From Streptomyces sp. HM190 (GTDB lineage Bacteria; Actinomycetota; Actinomycetes; Streptomycetales; Streptomycetaceae), in NCBI RefSeq assembly GCF_009857135.1, contig NZ_CP047318.1, positions 5,084,001-5,148,000 on the forward strand: 64,000 nucleotides of DNA. Reading direction: 5' to 3'. The notes under the pieces were generated by a model. The model made no database searches and was not told the origin of the DNA. It saw only the letters and a program-made list of their open reading frames with translations. The translations under genes were made by a program, and so were the position numbers. Shown piece by piece: positions 23,707 through 31,534 of this stretch (position 1 is its first letter; each line of letters begins with the position of its first letter).

Positions 23707-24363
23707 ATGGGTGCTGTGAAGAACAAACGGATGCCCCGGGCGGTACGGGAACAGCAGATGCTGGACGCGGCCGTGCGGACGTTCGGGCAGCGCGGCTACC
23801 GCGCCGCCTCCATGGACGAGATCGCCGAACTGGCGGGCGTGTCCAAGCCGTTGGTGTACCTGTACCTGAACTCGAAGGAAGACCTCTTCACCGCCTGCAT
23901 CCGCCGTGAGGCCGAGGCGCTCACCACCGCCGTGCGCGAGGGCGTCAACCCCGAGCTGCCCGCCGACCGGCAGCTCTGGGAAGGGCTGCGGGCGTTCTTC
24001 ACGCACACCGCGCGCAACCCGGACGCCTGGGCCGTCCTGCACCTCCAGGCCCGGACGCACGGGGAACCCTTCGCCGCCGAGGTCGCCGCGATGCGCGAGG
24101 AGATGGTGGCGTTCGTGACGGGGCTGATCCTGGTCGCCGCCCGAGAGGCCCGCCGCGACCCGTCCCTCCCCGAACGCGAGGTCGCCGGCCTCGCCGAGGC
24201 CCTGGTCGGCGCCGCCGAAGCCCTCGCGGCCTGGGCCAACACCACGCCCGGCCTCACGGCCCGCCAGGCCGCCGCCACCCTCATGAACTTCGCCTGGTCC
24301 GGCCTCGGCAACCTGATGGACGGCCACCCGTGGACCCCACCGGCCGACACCGCCCCGGCCTAG
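23707..24363 (+). CDS. TetR-family transcriptional regulator
   Basis: The 218-aa product has an N-terminal TetR DNA-binding domain (about 10-62; REQQMLDAAVRTFGQRGYRA, then MDEIAELAGVSKPLVYLYLN and SKEDLFTACI) followed by an all-helical ligand-binding domain. It is a one-component repressor; the ligand is unknown. The gene follows DUF4229 by 52 bp. It might control the lipid-type genes further right (25467, 26825), but no operator at its own promoter was recognised, so its targets are open. Confidence 0.92.
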   Translation: MGAVKNKRMPRAVREQQMLDAAVRTFGQRGYRAASMDEIAELAGVSKPLVYLYLNSKEDLFTACIRREAEALTTAVREGVNPELPADRQLWEGLRAFFTHTARNPDAWAVLHLQARTHGEPFAAEVAAMREEMVAFVTGLILVAAREARRDPSLPEREVAGLAEALVGAAEALAAWANTTPGLTARQAAATLMNFAWSGLGNLMDGHPWTPPADTAPA

Positions 24364-24536
24364 ACACCCCCGTGCCGGCCCGGTGCCCCGGACCCCGGCC
24401 GAACCCCCACCCGCACGACGCGCCCCAGCTCCCACCACTCCGCCGCGTCACCACGCCACCGGCGCGCGGGCGCCGCCCCTTCCACCGGTGCGGAAAGTCG
24501 TTGGTCTCCGGGCCCCGCTGCGGTGGGATTCCCGGT

Positions 24537-25460
24537 GTGACGCTTCACGAGGGTGAGATCCCGGTCGACGAGACGCTGGTCCGGTCGCTGCTCCAGGCAC
24601 AGTGCCGGCAGTGGGCCGACCTGCCGCTGTCGCACGCGGGCGCGGGGACGGACAACACCATGTACCGGCTGGGCGACGACCTGCTCGTACGACTTCCCCG
24701 CACCGCGGAAAAGGGACGGGCCGTGCGGAAGGAACAGGAGTGGCTTCCCCGGCTGGCGCCCCTGCTCTCGTATCCGATTCCCGAGCCGGTCCACGCTGGG
24801 ACGCCCACCGGTGCCTTCCCTCTCGCCTGGTCGGTCCACCGCTGGATCGACGGTTACGAGGTCGGCCCGGACACCGTCCAGGACTGGGCCCTCCTCGGAG
24901 CCGATCTGGCCGCGTTCGTGCGGGACCTCCACGAGATCGACCTCATGGGAGCGGTGCGCACGGATGCCCTCAGCTGGTACCGCGGCGGTGCCCTGGGCCC
25001 GTGTGACCGGTGGATCAGCGGATGTTTCGACGACTGCCGGGCCACCGTGGGCACCGAACTGGACGTCGATGTCCTGGAACAGCTGTGGCGGGCCGCGCTC
25101 GCCCTGCCCGAGCCCTCCGGACCGCATGTGTGGCTGCACGGTGACCTCAAGCCCACCAACCTCCTGGTCAGGGAGGGCAGGCTCCACGCAGTCATCGACT
25201 TCGGATGGCTCTCGGTCGGCTTTCCCGACGCCGAGCACTCCACGCTCTGGGACCTGCCCCCGCGCGCACGCCAGGCCTACCGGGACGCCCTGAACCTCGA
25301 CGACGCGACCTGGAACCGCGCCCGCGCCTGGGCCATCGCGGCGGGCGTCAGCGGCATCTCCTACTACCGGGACGCCTTCCCCGCCTTCGTCGCCGAGTGC
25401 CTGGCACGGCTCCGGGCCGTCGGCGCCGACGCGGCCGGGCGTCGAGCGGGCGCGCCGTAG
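24537..25460 (+). CDS. Aminoglycoside-phosphotransferase-family kinase
   Basis: The 307-aa product has the APH fold. The nucleotide-binding N lobe contains TMYRLGDDLLVRLPR and the conserved Lys/Glu, the catalytic loop is HGDLKPTNLLV (about residue 200), and the metal loop is VIDFGWLSVGFPDAEH (about residue 220). Such enzymes phosphorylate antibiotics, sugars or metabolites; nothing here fixes the substrate, and resistance should not be assumed. GTG 24537 is chosen as the start close to the conserved domain. The gene ends only 6 bases before the convergent maoC-type gene. Confidence 0.87.
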   Translation: MTLHEGEIPVDETLVRSLLQAQCRQWADLPLSHAGAGTDNTMYRLGDDLLVRLPRTAEKGRAVRKEQEWLPRLAPLLSYPIPEPVHAGTPTGAFPLAWSVHRWIDGYEVGPDTVQDWALLGADLAAFVRDLHEIDLMGAVRTDALSWYRGGALGPCDRWISGCFDDCRATVGTELDVDVLEQLWRAALALPEPSGPHVWLHGDLKPTNLLVREGRLHAVIDFGWLSVGFPDAEHSTLWDLPPRARQAYRDALNLDDATWNRARAWAIAAGVSGISYYRDAFPAFVAECLARLRAVGADAAGRRAGAP

Positions 25461-25466
25461 CCCAGG

Positions 25467-26549
25467 TCAGTGGAGCAGCGGATACACGCTTCCCGTCACG
25501 TGCACCCGCCGCGCCCGCTCCCCGGCCCCGTTGTCCGGGCCGCGGAGTTCGAAGTCGCCGCCGGAGCGGCCGTCCGCCGCGTAGGTGACGGTGCTCGGGA
25601 GGGGGACCGGTGCGCGGAACTCGGCGCGGACCAGGGCCGCCGGGGGCGTGCCGTGCTCGGCGAGGCAGCGGGCGACGGTCCACATGCCGTGGGCTATGGC
25701 GCGCGGGAACCCGAAGAGGCGGGCGCCGAGGGGGTGGAGGTGGATGGGGTTCCGGTCGCCCGAGACCGCCCCGTAGCGCCGTCCCACATCCGCGCCGAGC
25801 CGCCACTCGGCGAGCGCGGGCAGCGGCGCGGGAGCCGACGCGCGTCGGACCCTGGCGGCGAACGCCGCGGGCGGCGCGTCCGGGCCGTCGGCGTCACCGA
25901 CGACGGCGCCGTCACTGCCGCTACCGCTACCGCTACCGTCACCGTCACCGACAGTGGCGGCGGTGGCGGGGAGTGGCGCGGTCGTCGGCCGCCGGTCCCC
26001 GTCGGCCGGGTTCGCGGCCTCGCCCGACCGGTGCCGGGCGAGGTACGTGCTGCGGGACTCCCAGGCGATCTCGTCCCAGCCGCCGTCGCCGCCGGTGTCC
26101 CGTACCTCCGTCACGACCGTGGCCTCGGTGCCCCGGCGGTGCGGCGTCAACCCGTCCACGTACACCGTCAGCTCGTACTCCCCGGTGGCCGGCAGCCGTC
26201 GGCGGCGGGTGATCTCGATCGAGGTGTGGACGAGTCCCAGCAGGGGCAGCGGGAAGGCGCGGCCGGACATGATCCGCATGGCGAGCGGGAAACCGAGGAC
26301 GTGCGGATACGTGAGCGGGACGGCGTCCTCGCCGGTGGGGAAGCCGCAGACCCGTTCGTACGCGGCGAGCCGCGCGAGGTCGATCCGCACGCCGGGCAGG
26401 ACGAGCCGGTCCAGCCGGCCGACCGTGCCGTCGCCGTGCCGGGCGGCGGCCGTACGGGGCAGCCGGAGGCTCTTGCACGGGGAGAGCAGGGCGCCCCGCG
26501 CGAGCAGGGGCGGGAGGAGCGGCGGACCGGTGAGGGTGAGCTGAGGCAT
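25467..26549 (-). CDS. MaoC-like dehydratase (double hot-dog) protein
   Basis: The 360-aa product has a hot-dog domain in the first half (ending in strands around VDGLTPHRRGTEATVVTEVR) and a MaoC domain in the second (about 245-350), with WRLGADVGRRYGAVSGDRNP and IHLHPLGARLFGFPRAIAHG. The latter holds the hydratase Asp/His motif (D-x-N-P-I-H). It probably hydrates or dehydrates acyl-CoA or acyl-ACP in lipid or polyketide metabolism. Between the domains is a GDGDGSGSGSGSD linker made by a 6-bp repeat. The gene is divergent from fadD and shares its upstream region. Confidence 0.87.
   Translation of the reverse strand: MPQLTLTGPPLLPPLLARGALLSPCKSLRLPRTAAARHGDGTVGRLDRLVLPGVRIDLARLAAYERVCGFPTGEDAVPLTYPHVLGFPLAMRIMSGRAFPLPLLGLVHTSIEITRRRRLPATGEYELTVYVDGLTPHRRGTEATVVTEVRDTGGDGGWDEIAWESRSTYLARHRSGEAANPADGDRRPTTAPLPATAATVGDGDGSGSGSGSDGAVVGDADGPDAPPAAFAARVRRASAPAPLPALAEWRLGADVGRRYGAVSGDRNPIHLHPLGARLFGFPRAIAHGMWTVARCLAEHGTPPAALVRAEFRAPVPLPSTVTYAADGRSGGDFELRGPDNGAGERARRVHVTGSVYPLLH
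25915..25950. repeat. Hexanucleotide repeat inside the maoC-type gene
   Basis: Six 6-bp units (CTGCCG, three CTACCG, two TCACCG) on the plus strand encode the alternating Gly-Ser/Gly-Asp linker on the minus strand. The repeat keeps the frame whatever its copy number. Confidence 0.9.
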
Positions 26550-26613
26550 CGGACGGTTTCCCCTTCTCCCCGGCTTCTCCCCGGTGCGGCGAACTTCTTA
26601 CTCCTCAGTCAGG

Positions 26614-26626
26614 TTACCCGAGGTAA
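26614..26626. promoter_or_regulatory. Palindrome in the divergent maoC/fadD promoter region
   Basis: TTACC-CGA-GGTAA is a perfect inverted repeat, 65 bp upstream of the maoC-type start and about 200 bp upstream of fadD. It resembles TetR-family operators in front of Streptomyces fatty-acid catabolism genes as I recall them. Which regulator binds is unknown. Confidence 0.5.
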
Positions 26627-26824
26627 GGGTGCGGGAGGCAGGGGCGCGGGCCGGGGAGATGAGTGACCCTCAGGTTATGCGGCGCCTCTGTGACCTGCGG
26701 CGGAGCATCGCACGACATTGCACATCCCCACCCCCGGAACATCCCCGGACCACCTCCACACTCACACGAACCTCACACACCGACCCCGTACGATCCGGGC
26801 ACACCGAACGCCCAGGAGCCGCCC

Positions 26825-28771
26825 GTGTCCCCCTCCGATCACAGCGAACCCCTGCTCGTGGAACCCGAGTTGAAGCGGCTGGACGGCACGGTACGAGAGG
26901 CGTACGTCCCCCCGCTGGTCACGCCCGGCACCTACGGCTCGCTCGCGGACATCCCCTTCGACAACGCGGACCACCACCCCGGCGCGGTCGTCCTCAGCCG
27001 CAAGCACGACGACGTCAACGGCAGTACCACTGGCAGTGGCAGTGGCAGTGGCAGTGGCCACGGCGGTCGTTGGCGGGACGTCACCGCGGCCGAGTTCGCC
27101 GCCGAGGTGCTCGCCGTGGCGAAGGGCCTGATCGCCGAGGGCCTGACGCCGGGCGACCGGATCGCCATCATGGCGCGGACGACGTACGAGTGGACGCTGC
27201 TGGACTTCGCGGCCTGGGCGGCGGGGCTCGTCACCGTCCCCGTCTACCCCACCTCCTCCGACTTCCAGACCCGCTGGATCCTCCAGGACTCCGGCGCGGT
27301 CGCCCTCGCGGTGGAGACGACCGCCCAGGCCGCCGCCCTCGGCCCCGAAATCGACCGCATCCCCGACCTCCGCCACATGTGGGTGTTCGACAAGGGCCAC
27401 ATGGACCGCCTCGCCGAGCGGGGCCGGGACGTGTCCGACCAGGAAGTCGCCGTCCGGCGCGGGGTGCTGGGCCCCGACACCCTCGCCACCCTCATCTACA
27501 CCTCGGGCACCACCGGCCGCCCCAAGGGCTGCGCCCTCACCCACGGCAACTTCTTCGCCGAGGTCGACAACGCGATCGACCTCCTCTACCCGATCTTCCG
27601 GGCGAAGACCGACGAGGAGGCGTCCACCCTCCTCTTCCTCCCGCTCGCCCATGTCTTCGGCCGCATGGTGGCGATCGCCTGCATGCGGGCCCGGATCCGC
27701 GTCGGCCACTCGCCGAGCTTCCGCACGCAGGACCTGCTCGCGGACCTGAAGTCGTTCCGCCCGACGTTCCTGCTGCTCATCCCGTACGTCCTGGAGAAGG
27801 TCTTCAACACGGCCCGCGCGTCCGCCGAACGCATGGGCCGCGCCTCCTCCTTCGACCGCGCCGCCGCGGTGGCCCGCCGCTACGGCGAGGCCCTGGAGTC
27901 CGCGCAGCAGGGCACCGGCCCCGGCCCCACCGCCTTCCTCAAGGCGGCCCGCACCTTCTACGACCCCCTCGTCTACCGCCGCATCCGCAACGCCCTCGGC
28001 GGCCGGGTCCGCTACGTCATCTGCGGCGGCTCCCCGCTCGGCCGCCGCCTGGCCGCCTTCTTCGCCGGCGCCGGCATCGACGTCTTCGAGGGCTACGGCA
28101 TGACGGAGACCACGGCGGCCGTGACGGTCACCCCGCCGGTGCGCCCCCGCCTCGGCACGGTCGGCCGGCCGCTGCCCGGGACACGCGTGCGCATCGCCGC
28201 CGACGGCGAGATCCTCCTCCACGGCGGCCAGATCTTCCGCGGCTACTGGGACCCGCAGGTCGGCGGGGTCGTCCCCACGAGCCCCGACGGCTGGTTCGCC
28301 ACCGGCGACATCGGCCGGCTCGACGAGGAGGGCTACCTCACCATCACCGGCCGCAAGAAGGAGATCCTGGTCACCGACAGCGGCAAGAACGTGGCCCCGG
28401 CCCCGCTGGAGAACTGGCTCCGCTCCCACCCGCTGATCGCCCAGGCCATGGTCGTCGGCGACCGCCGCCCGTACGTCACCGCCCTGCTGACCCTGGACCC
28501 CGAGGGCATCACCCACTGGCGCCAGATGAACGGCAAGCACGCCGTGCCCGCGGAACTCCTCGTGGACGACCCGGAACTGCGCGGCGTCCTCCAACGGGCG
28601 GTGGACGAGGCCAACCGCCTGGTCTCCCGCCCCGAGTCCATCCGCCGCTTCACCGTCGTCCCCGGCGGCTTCACGGAGGAGGCGGGCCACCTGACCCCGT
28701 CGATGAAGCTGCGGAGGGAGGCGATCGAGAAGGCGTTCGCGACGGAGATCGAGGGGCTGTACGAGAGATAG
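26825..28771 (+). CDS. fadD: Long-chain acyl-CoA synthetase (AMP-forming)
   Basis: This 648-aa ANL-superfamily enzyme has the AMP motif LIYTSGTTGRPKGCALTHGN (about 222-241), the GYGMTETTA adenine-binding motif and the GYLTITGRKKEILVTDSGKN hinge/lysine region near the C-terminal domain. It activates fatty acids to acyl-CoA at the membrane. The N-terminal part contains a GSTTGSGSGSGSGHGG insertion (residues 66-79) produced by GGCAGT repeats, just before the conserved WRDVTAAEFAAEV. GTG 26825 gives the usual N terminus. The 18-bp repeat array begins at its stop codon. Confidence 0.9.
   Translation: MSPSDHSEPLLVEPELKRLDGTVREAYVPPLVTPGTYGSLADIPFDNADHHPGAVVLSRKHDDVNGSTTGSGSGSGSGHGGRWRDVTAAEFAAEVLAVAKGLIAEGLTPGDRIAIMARTTYEWTLLDFAAWAAGLVTVPVYPTSSDFQTRWILQDSGAVALAVETTAQAAALGPEIDRIPDLRHMWVFDKGHMDRLAERGRDVSDQEVAVRRGVLGPDTLATLIYTSGTTGRPKGCALTHGNFFAEVDNAIDLLYPIFRAKTDEEASTLLFLPLAHVFGRMVAIACMRARIRVGHSPSFRTQDLLADLKSFRPTFLLLIPYVLEKVFNTARASAERMGRASSFDRAAAVARRYGEALESAQQGTGPGPTAFLKAARTFYDPLVYRRIRNALGGRVRYVICGGSPLGRRLAAFFAGAGIDVFEGYGMTETTAAVTVTPPVRPRLGTVGRPLPGTRVRIAADGEILLHGGQIFRGYWDPQVGGVVPTSPDGWFATGDIGRLDEEGYLTITGRKKEILVTDSGKNVAPAPLENWLRSHPLIAQAMVVGDRRPYVTALLTLDPEGITHWRQMNGKHAVPAELLVDDPELRGVLQRAVDEANRLVSRPESIRRFTVVPGGFTEEAGHLTPSMKLRREAIEKAFATEIEGLYER
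27020..27061. repeat. Hexanucleotide repeat inside fadD
   Basis: GGCAGT, a variant ACCACT, then four perfect GGCAGT units and GGCCAC encode a Gly-Ser run in a surface loop of the synthetase. It is in frame and is matched by a similar repeat in the divergent maoC-type gene. Confidence 0.9.
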
Positions 28772-28896
28772 GCGTCGTACGGGGGGAAGGCGTCGTACGG
28801 GGGGAAGGCGTCGTGCGAGCGGCAGGCGTCGTACGGGGGGAAGGCGTCGTGCGAGCGGCAGGCGTCGTACGGGGGGCAGGCGTCGTACGGGGGGCG
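28771..28896. repeat. Seven 18-bp tandem repeats directly after fadD
   Basis: Units beginning GGCGTCGTACGGGGGGAA start every 18 bp from 28771 (the last base of the fadD stop) to 28896; two units are the variant GGCGTCGTGCGAGCGGCA. The array is non-coding on present evidence, although one minus-strand frame reads repeated PPYDA. Confidence 0.92.
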
Positions 28897-28967
28897 GGCC
28901 CGAGAGGTGGGCGTGTGCCCGGCCGGGTCGCTTGCTGGAGATGCCCCGACCGTGCCGTCGCCTACGC

Positions 28968-29285
28968 CTAAGGCACCCCCATCGCCCGCAGCACCCCCGC
29001 CGTCGCCGCCGCCCCCAGCACCACCACCGCGAACGGCGCCCTCCGCCATGCCAGTACGCCTCCCACCAGGACCCCGGCGGGTCGGGCCCAGCCCGCGGTG
29101 CCGCCCGACTCGGTCAGGGCGCCCGTGGTGAGCAGGGCCACCAGGAGCACCACGGCCGCGGCGGCCAGTAGGTCCCGGACGCGTGCGGGGACCTCGATCC
29201 GCCCGTGCAGCAGCGGGCCGGTGAGCCGGAGGGCGTACGTCCCCACCGCCAGGACCAGCGTCGCGACGACGACCCCGCCGGTCAT
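28968..29285 (-). CDS. azlD: AzlD-family branched-chain amino acid exporter subunit
   Basis: This 105-aa membrane protein has about four helices and the AzlD pattern VVATLVLAVGTYALRLTGP, VRDLLAAAAVVLLVALLTTG. Together with AzlC it exports leucine-type amino acids and analogues. Its ATG overlaps the stop of azlC (ATGA), so expression is coupled. Length and pairing are normal for the family. Confidence 0.88.
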   Translation of the reverse strand: MTGGVVVATLVLAVGTYALRLTGPLLHGRIEVPARVRDLLAAAAVVLLVALLTTGALTESGGTAGWARPAGVLVGGVLAWRRAPFAVVVLGAAATAGVLRAMGVP

Positions 29286-29995
29286 GCCGCCGCCCTCCCC
29301 CGCGTCGAGGGCCGCCAGGCGAGCAGACCGGCCAGCGCGAGGAGCACGGGGACCCCGGTGGGGGTCAGCGGGGTGGCCGCCAGCGCCACCACCGCCCCGA
29401 GCAGCGCGGCCCGCCGTACCGGAGGCCGCTCGCGCAGGGCGGGCAGGACGAGTGCGGCGAGCACGGCGGGGAAGGCGGCGTCGAGGCCGTACGCGGCGGT
29501 GTCGCCCAGGGCGGACCCGGCGAGCGCACCCGCGAGGACGCAGACGTTCCACGTGGTGAACAGGCCGATCCCGGAGACCCAGAACGCGACCCGGCGCCGT
29601 ACCGGATCGCGCTGGGCCAGGGCGAAGGCCGCCGTCTCGTCGGTGACGAGGTGCGCCCCCACCAGCCGGGTGAGCCGGCCCCGGCCCAGGACGTCGGCGA
29701 CCGCGAGACTGAACGCCGCGTTGCGGGTGTTGAGCAGCAGCCCCGTGGCGGCCGCCGCGAACGGGCCGCCCCCGGCCAGCAGGATGCCCACCGCGCTGAA
29801 CTGCGCCGCCCCCGCGTACACGACGACCGACATCACCACCGGCACCCACACCGGGAGCCCGCCCGCCACCGAGATCGCGCCGAAGGAGAGTCCGACGACA
29901 CCCCCGGCCGCGCACACCAGGGCGATGTCGCGGAGCAGCTCGGGGTCGGGGACGTCCGGACGCCGGACGCGGCCTGTTCGGAGAAGCGAACGCAT
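29282..29995 (-). CDS. azlC: AzlC-family branched-chain amino acid exporter subunit
   Basis: The 237-aa product has about six helices with the AzlC signature VGLSFGAISVAGGLPVWVPV, VVYAGAAQFSAVGILLAGG and the THLVTDETAAFAL-like segment (GAHLVTDETAAF). It forms the large subunit of the AzlCD exporter. The gene is divergent from an XRE-cupin regulator across 68 bp holding GTTCG-N6-CGAAC palindromes, the arrangement of a substrate-controlled exporter. One palindrome overlaps its own first codons. Confidence 0.9.
   Translation of the reverse strand: MRSLLRTGRVRRPDVPDPELLRDIALVCAAGGVVGLSFGAISVAGGLPVWVPVVMSVVVYAGAAQFSAVGILLAGGGPFAAAATGLLLNTRNAAFSLAVADVLGRGRLTRLVGAHLVTDETAAFALAQRDPVRRRVAFWVSGIGLFTTWNVCVLAGALAGSALGDTAAYGLDAAFPAVLAALVLPALRERPPVRRAALLGAVVALAATPLTPTGVPVLLALAGLLAWRPSTRGRAAA
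29976..29991. promoter_or_regulatory. Operator candidate O1 (GTTCG-N6-CGAAC)
   Basis: This perfect palindrome lies inside codons 2-7 of azlC, 4 bp beyond its start. It has the same arms and spacing as O2 at 30024-30039. Confidence 0.6.
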
Positions 29996-30023
29996 GTTTC
30001 CTACAATGAACAGCAGGCATCCT

Positions 30024-30039
30024 GTTCGTCAAGGCGAAC
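30024..30039. promoter_or_regulatory. Operator candidate O2 (GTTCG-N6-CGAAC)
   Basis: A second perfect copy in the azlC/XRE-cupin intergenic region; its centre is 48 bp from that of O1. A further half-site CGAAC lies at 30056-30060, next to the regulator start. It is most likely bound by the XRE-cupin protein. Confidence 0.65.
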
Positions 30040-30063
30040 GATCGTACTTCTGGAGCGAACGAC

Positions 30064-30672
30064 ATGGCCGACGCAGCGCCCGAGAACGCCGCCGGACGGA
30101 CGCGGAGCGACGGGGGACCCCCGGCGCGCCTCCCGCTCGACTGGATCGCCGCCGCCCTGCGCCGGGAGCGCGCCCGCGCCGGGCTCTCCCTCTCCGAGCT
30201 GGCCAAACGCGCCGGGATCGCCAAGTCCACGCTGTCCCAGCTGGAGGCGGCGAGCGGCAACCCGAGCATGGAGACGCTGTGGGCGCTGGGCGTGGCGCTC
30301 GGGGTGCCGTTCAGCGCGCTGATCGAACCGCCGGCGCCCGCGGTGCAGGTCGTCCGGGCGGGGGAGGGCCCCGCGGTCCACTCCGAGCACTCCAGCTACA
30401 CGGCGGTGCTGCTCTCCGCGAGCCCGCCGGGCGCCCGCCGCGACATCTACCGCACCCGGCTGGAACCGGGGTCGGTGCGGGAGTCGGAGCCGCACATCCC
30501 GGGGACGGTCGAACACCTCACCGTGAGCACGGGCCGGGTGAAGGCGGGCCCGCGGGGCGAGGAGGTCGTGCTGGGGCCGGGTGACTACATGGCCTTCCGG
30601 GGCGACGTCCCGCACTCGTACGAGGCGCTGGCGCCGGGAACGTCGTTCGTGCTCGTCATGCAGCACATCTGA
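30064..30672 (+). CDS. XRE-family regulator with C-terminal cupin
   Basis: The 202-aa product has an XRE helix-turn-helix (about 33-88; LSLSELAKRAGIAKSTLSQL, EAASGNPSMETLWALGVALG) and a cupin sensor domain (about 115-198; VLGPGDYMAFRGDVPHSYEA with the cupin G-x-x-x-x-H pattern). Such proteins often regulate an adjacent amino-acid exporter, here azlCD on the other strand. ATG 30064 follows GGAGCGAAC, overlapping a half operator, so it probably controls itself too. An 18-bp repeat array follows its stop. Confidence 0.9.
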   Translation: MADAAPENAAGRTRSDGGPPARLPLDWIAAALRRERARAGLSLSELAKRAGIAKSTLSQLEAASGNPSMETLWALGVALGVPFSALIEPPAPAVQVVRAGEGPAVHSEHSSYTAVLLSASPPGARRDIYRTRLEPGSVRESEPHIPGTVEHLTVSTGRVKAGPRGEEVVLGPGDYMAFRGDVPHSYEALAPGTSFVLVMQHI

Positions 30673-30677
30673 AAGGC

Positions 30678-30920
30678 ACGGCCCATCCGACGGTCGCGGC
30701 CCATCCGACGGTCGCGGCCCATCCGGCGGTCGCGGGCCATCCGGCGGTCGCGGGCCATCCGATAGGCGCGGCCCATCCGATAGGCGCTGCCCATCGGTCG
30801 CGGCCCGTCGGATAAGCGCGGCCCATTCGACGGTCGCGGGCCACCCGACGGTCGCGGGCCATCCGATAGGCGCGGGCCATCCGATAGGCGCGGCCCATTC
30901 GACGGTCGCGGCCCGTCGGG
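30678..30920. repeat. About thirteen 18-bp tandem repeats after the XRE-cupin gene
   Basis: Units of the form GCGGCCCATCCGACGGTC run from 30678 to about 30907, with variants in which GACGGTC is replaced by GATAGGC or GATAAGC, and one unit shortened by 4 bp (30786-30799). A partial unit follows. Like the array at 28771 the period is exactly 18 bp and the array begins within a few bases of a stop codon. Confidence 0.93.
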
Positions 30921-30938
30921 AAAAGCAGGGAAAAAGGC

Positions 30939-30971
30939 AGGAGTCCCGTTGCCGTGCGGCGCGGGACTCCT
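30939..30971 (-). terminator. Rho-independent terminator of the cold-shock gene
   Basis: Perfect 10-bp arms AGGAGTCCCG and CGGGACTCCT surround a 13-base loop; read on the minus strand the stem is followed by a T-rich run (GCCTTTTTCCC). It lies 42 bp beyond the stop of the cold-shock gene. Confidence 0.85.
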
Positions 30972-31012
30972 TGGGTACTGCTTTCAGGTCCGGATCAGAG
31001 ACTGGAACGGCC

Positions 31013-31216
31013 TCAGATGGCGGTGACGTTCTCCGCCTGCGGGCCCTTCGGACCCTGGGTCACGTCGAAGGAGACCTGCTGGTTCTCCTCAAGCGAACGG
31101 AACCCGTTGGCGTTGATCGCGGAGTAGTGAACGAAGACGTCGGGGCCGCCGCCTTCCTGGGCGATGAAACCAAAGCCCTTTTCGGCGTTGAACCACTTAA
31201 CGGTTCCGGTAGCCAT
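31013..31216 (-). CDS. Cold-shock (CspA-family) RNA-binding protein
   Basis: The 67-aa single cold-shock domain has RNP1 KGFGFI and RNP2 VFVHYSAI intact (MATGTVKWFNAEKGFGFIAQ, DVFVHYSAINANGFRSLEEN). It binds single-stranded RNA and DNA as a chaperone. Streptomyces has several paralogues (scoF series); I cannot say which from sequence alone. A ribosome site GGAGGG precedes the ATG. The 318-base gap to the divergent mqnA probably includes a long 5' leader, as is usual for csp genes. Confidence 0.95.
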   Translation of the reverse strand: MATGTVKWFNAEKGFGFIAQEGGGPDVFVHYSAINANGFRSLEENQQVSFDVTQGPKGPQAENVTAI

Positions 31217-31534
31217 AAGCCCTCCTTGGGCCCAAAGGGTCGCCCTGCTCCAGAACCTGCAAGTGTGAAACAGTGCCGCACAACTGCATACGTCTGAAAA
31301 CGACTAGAGCCTGCGGTTACATGCTCCGCAGGCTCTGTACTGCAAGGGAAACCAAACTGCAACTTGCGGCGAGCCTAGCACGCGGGCAGCCGGAAGCAAT
31401 AGAGGTCAAGATCACGTCACCCAGATGTTTGAGTGATCGTTGCGCCGGATTGACGACCGTCCCTCGATCGCCTCGTGCCCGCCGCTCGGTACCCCGGTCC
31501 CCGGACCGTACCTCATGAGGTCTAGCCTCGCGAT
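31217..31534. other. Divergent csp/mqnA promoter region
   Basis: No gene is seen. The half next to the cold-shock gene (31217-31390) is markedly less GC-rich than its surroundings, with TGAAAACGACTA-like stretches, and is likely the csp 5' leader and promoter. The right half should contain the mqnA promoter. No clear palindrome or -10/-35 pair could be fixed by eye. Confidence 0.5.

Noticed and set aside
24537..25460. Antibiotic-resistance aminoglycoside phosphotransferase
   Set aside because: Only the general APH fold is evident; many Streptomyces paralogues act on other substrates, so resistance was not called.
28333..29049. Open frame on the minus strand through the 18-bp array encoding repeated PPYDA units
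   Set aside because: It covers the end of fadD antisense and depends on the repeat for its open frame; no start site or family match.
30581..31297. Open frame with GPSDGR repeats through the second 18-bp array, overlapping the cold-shock gene
   Set aside because: It is a consequence of an 18-bp period in GC-rich DNA and runs antisense through a clear csp gene and its terminator.
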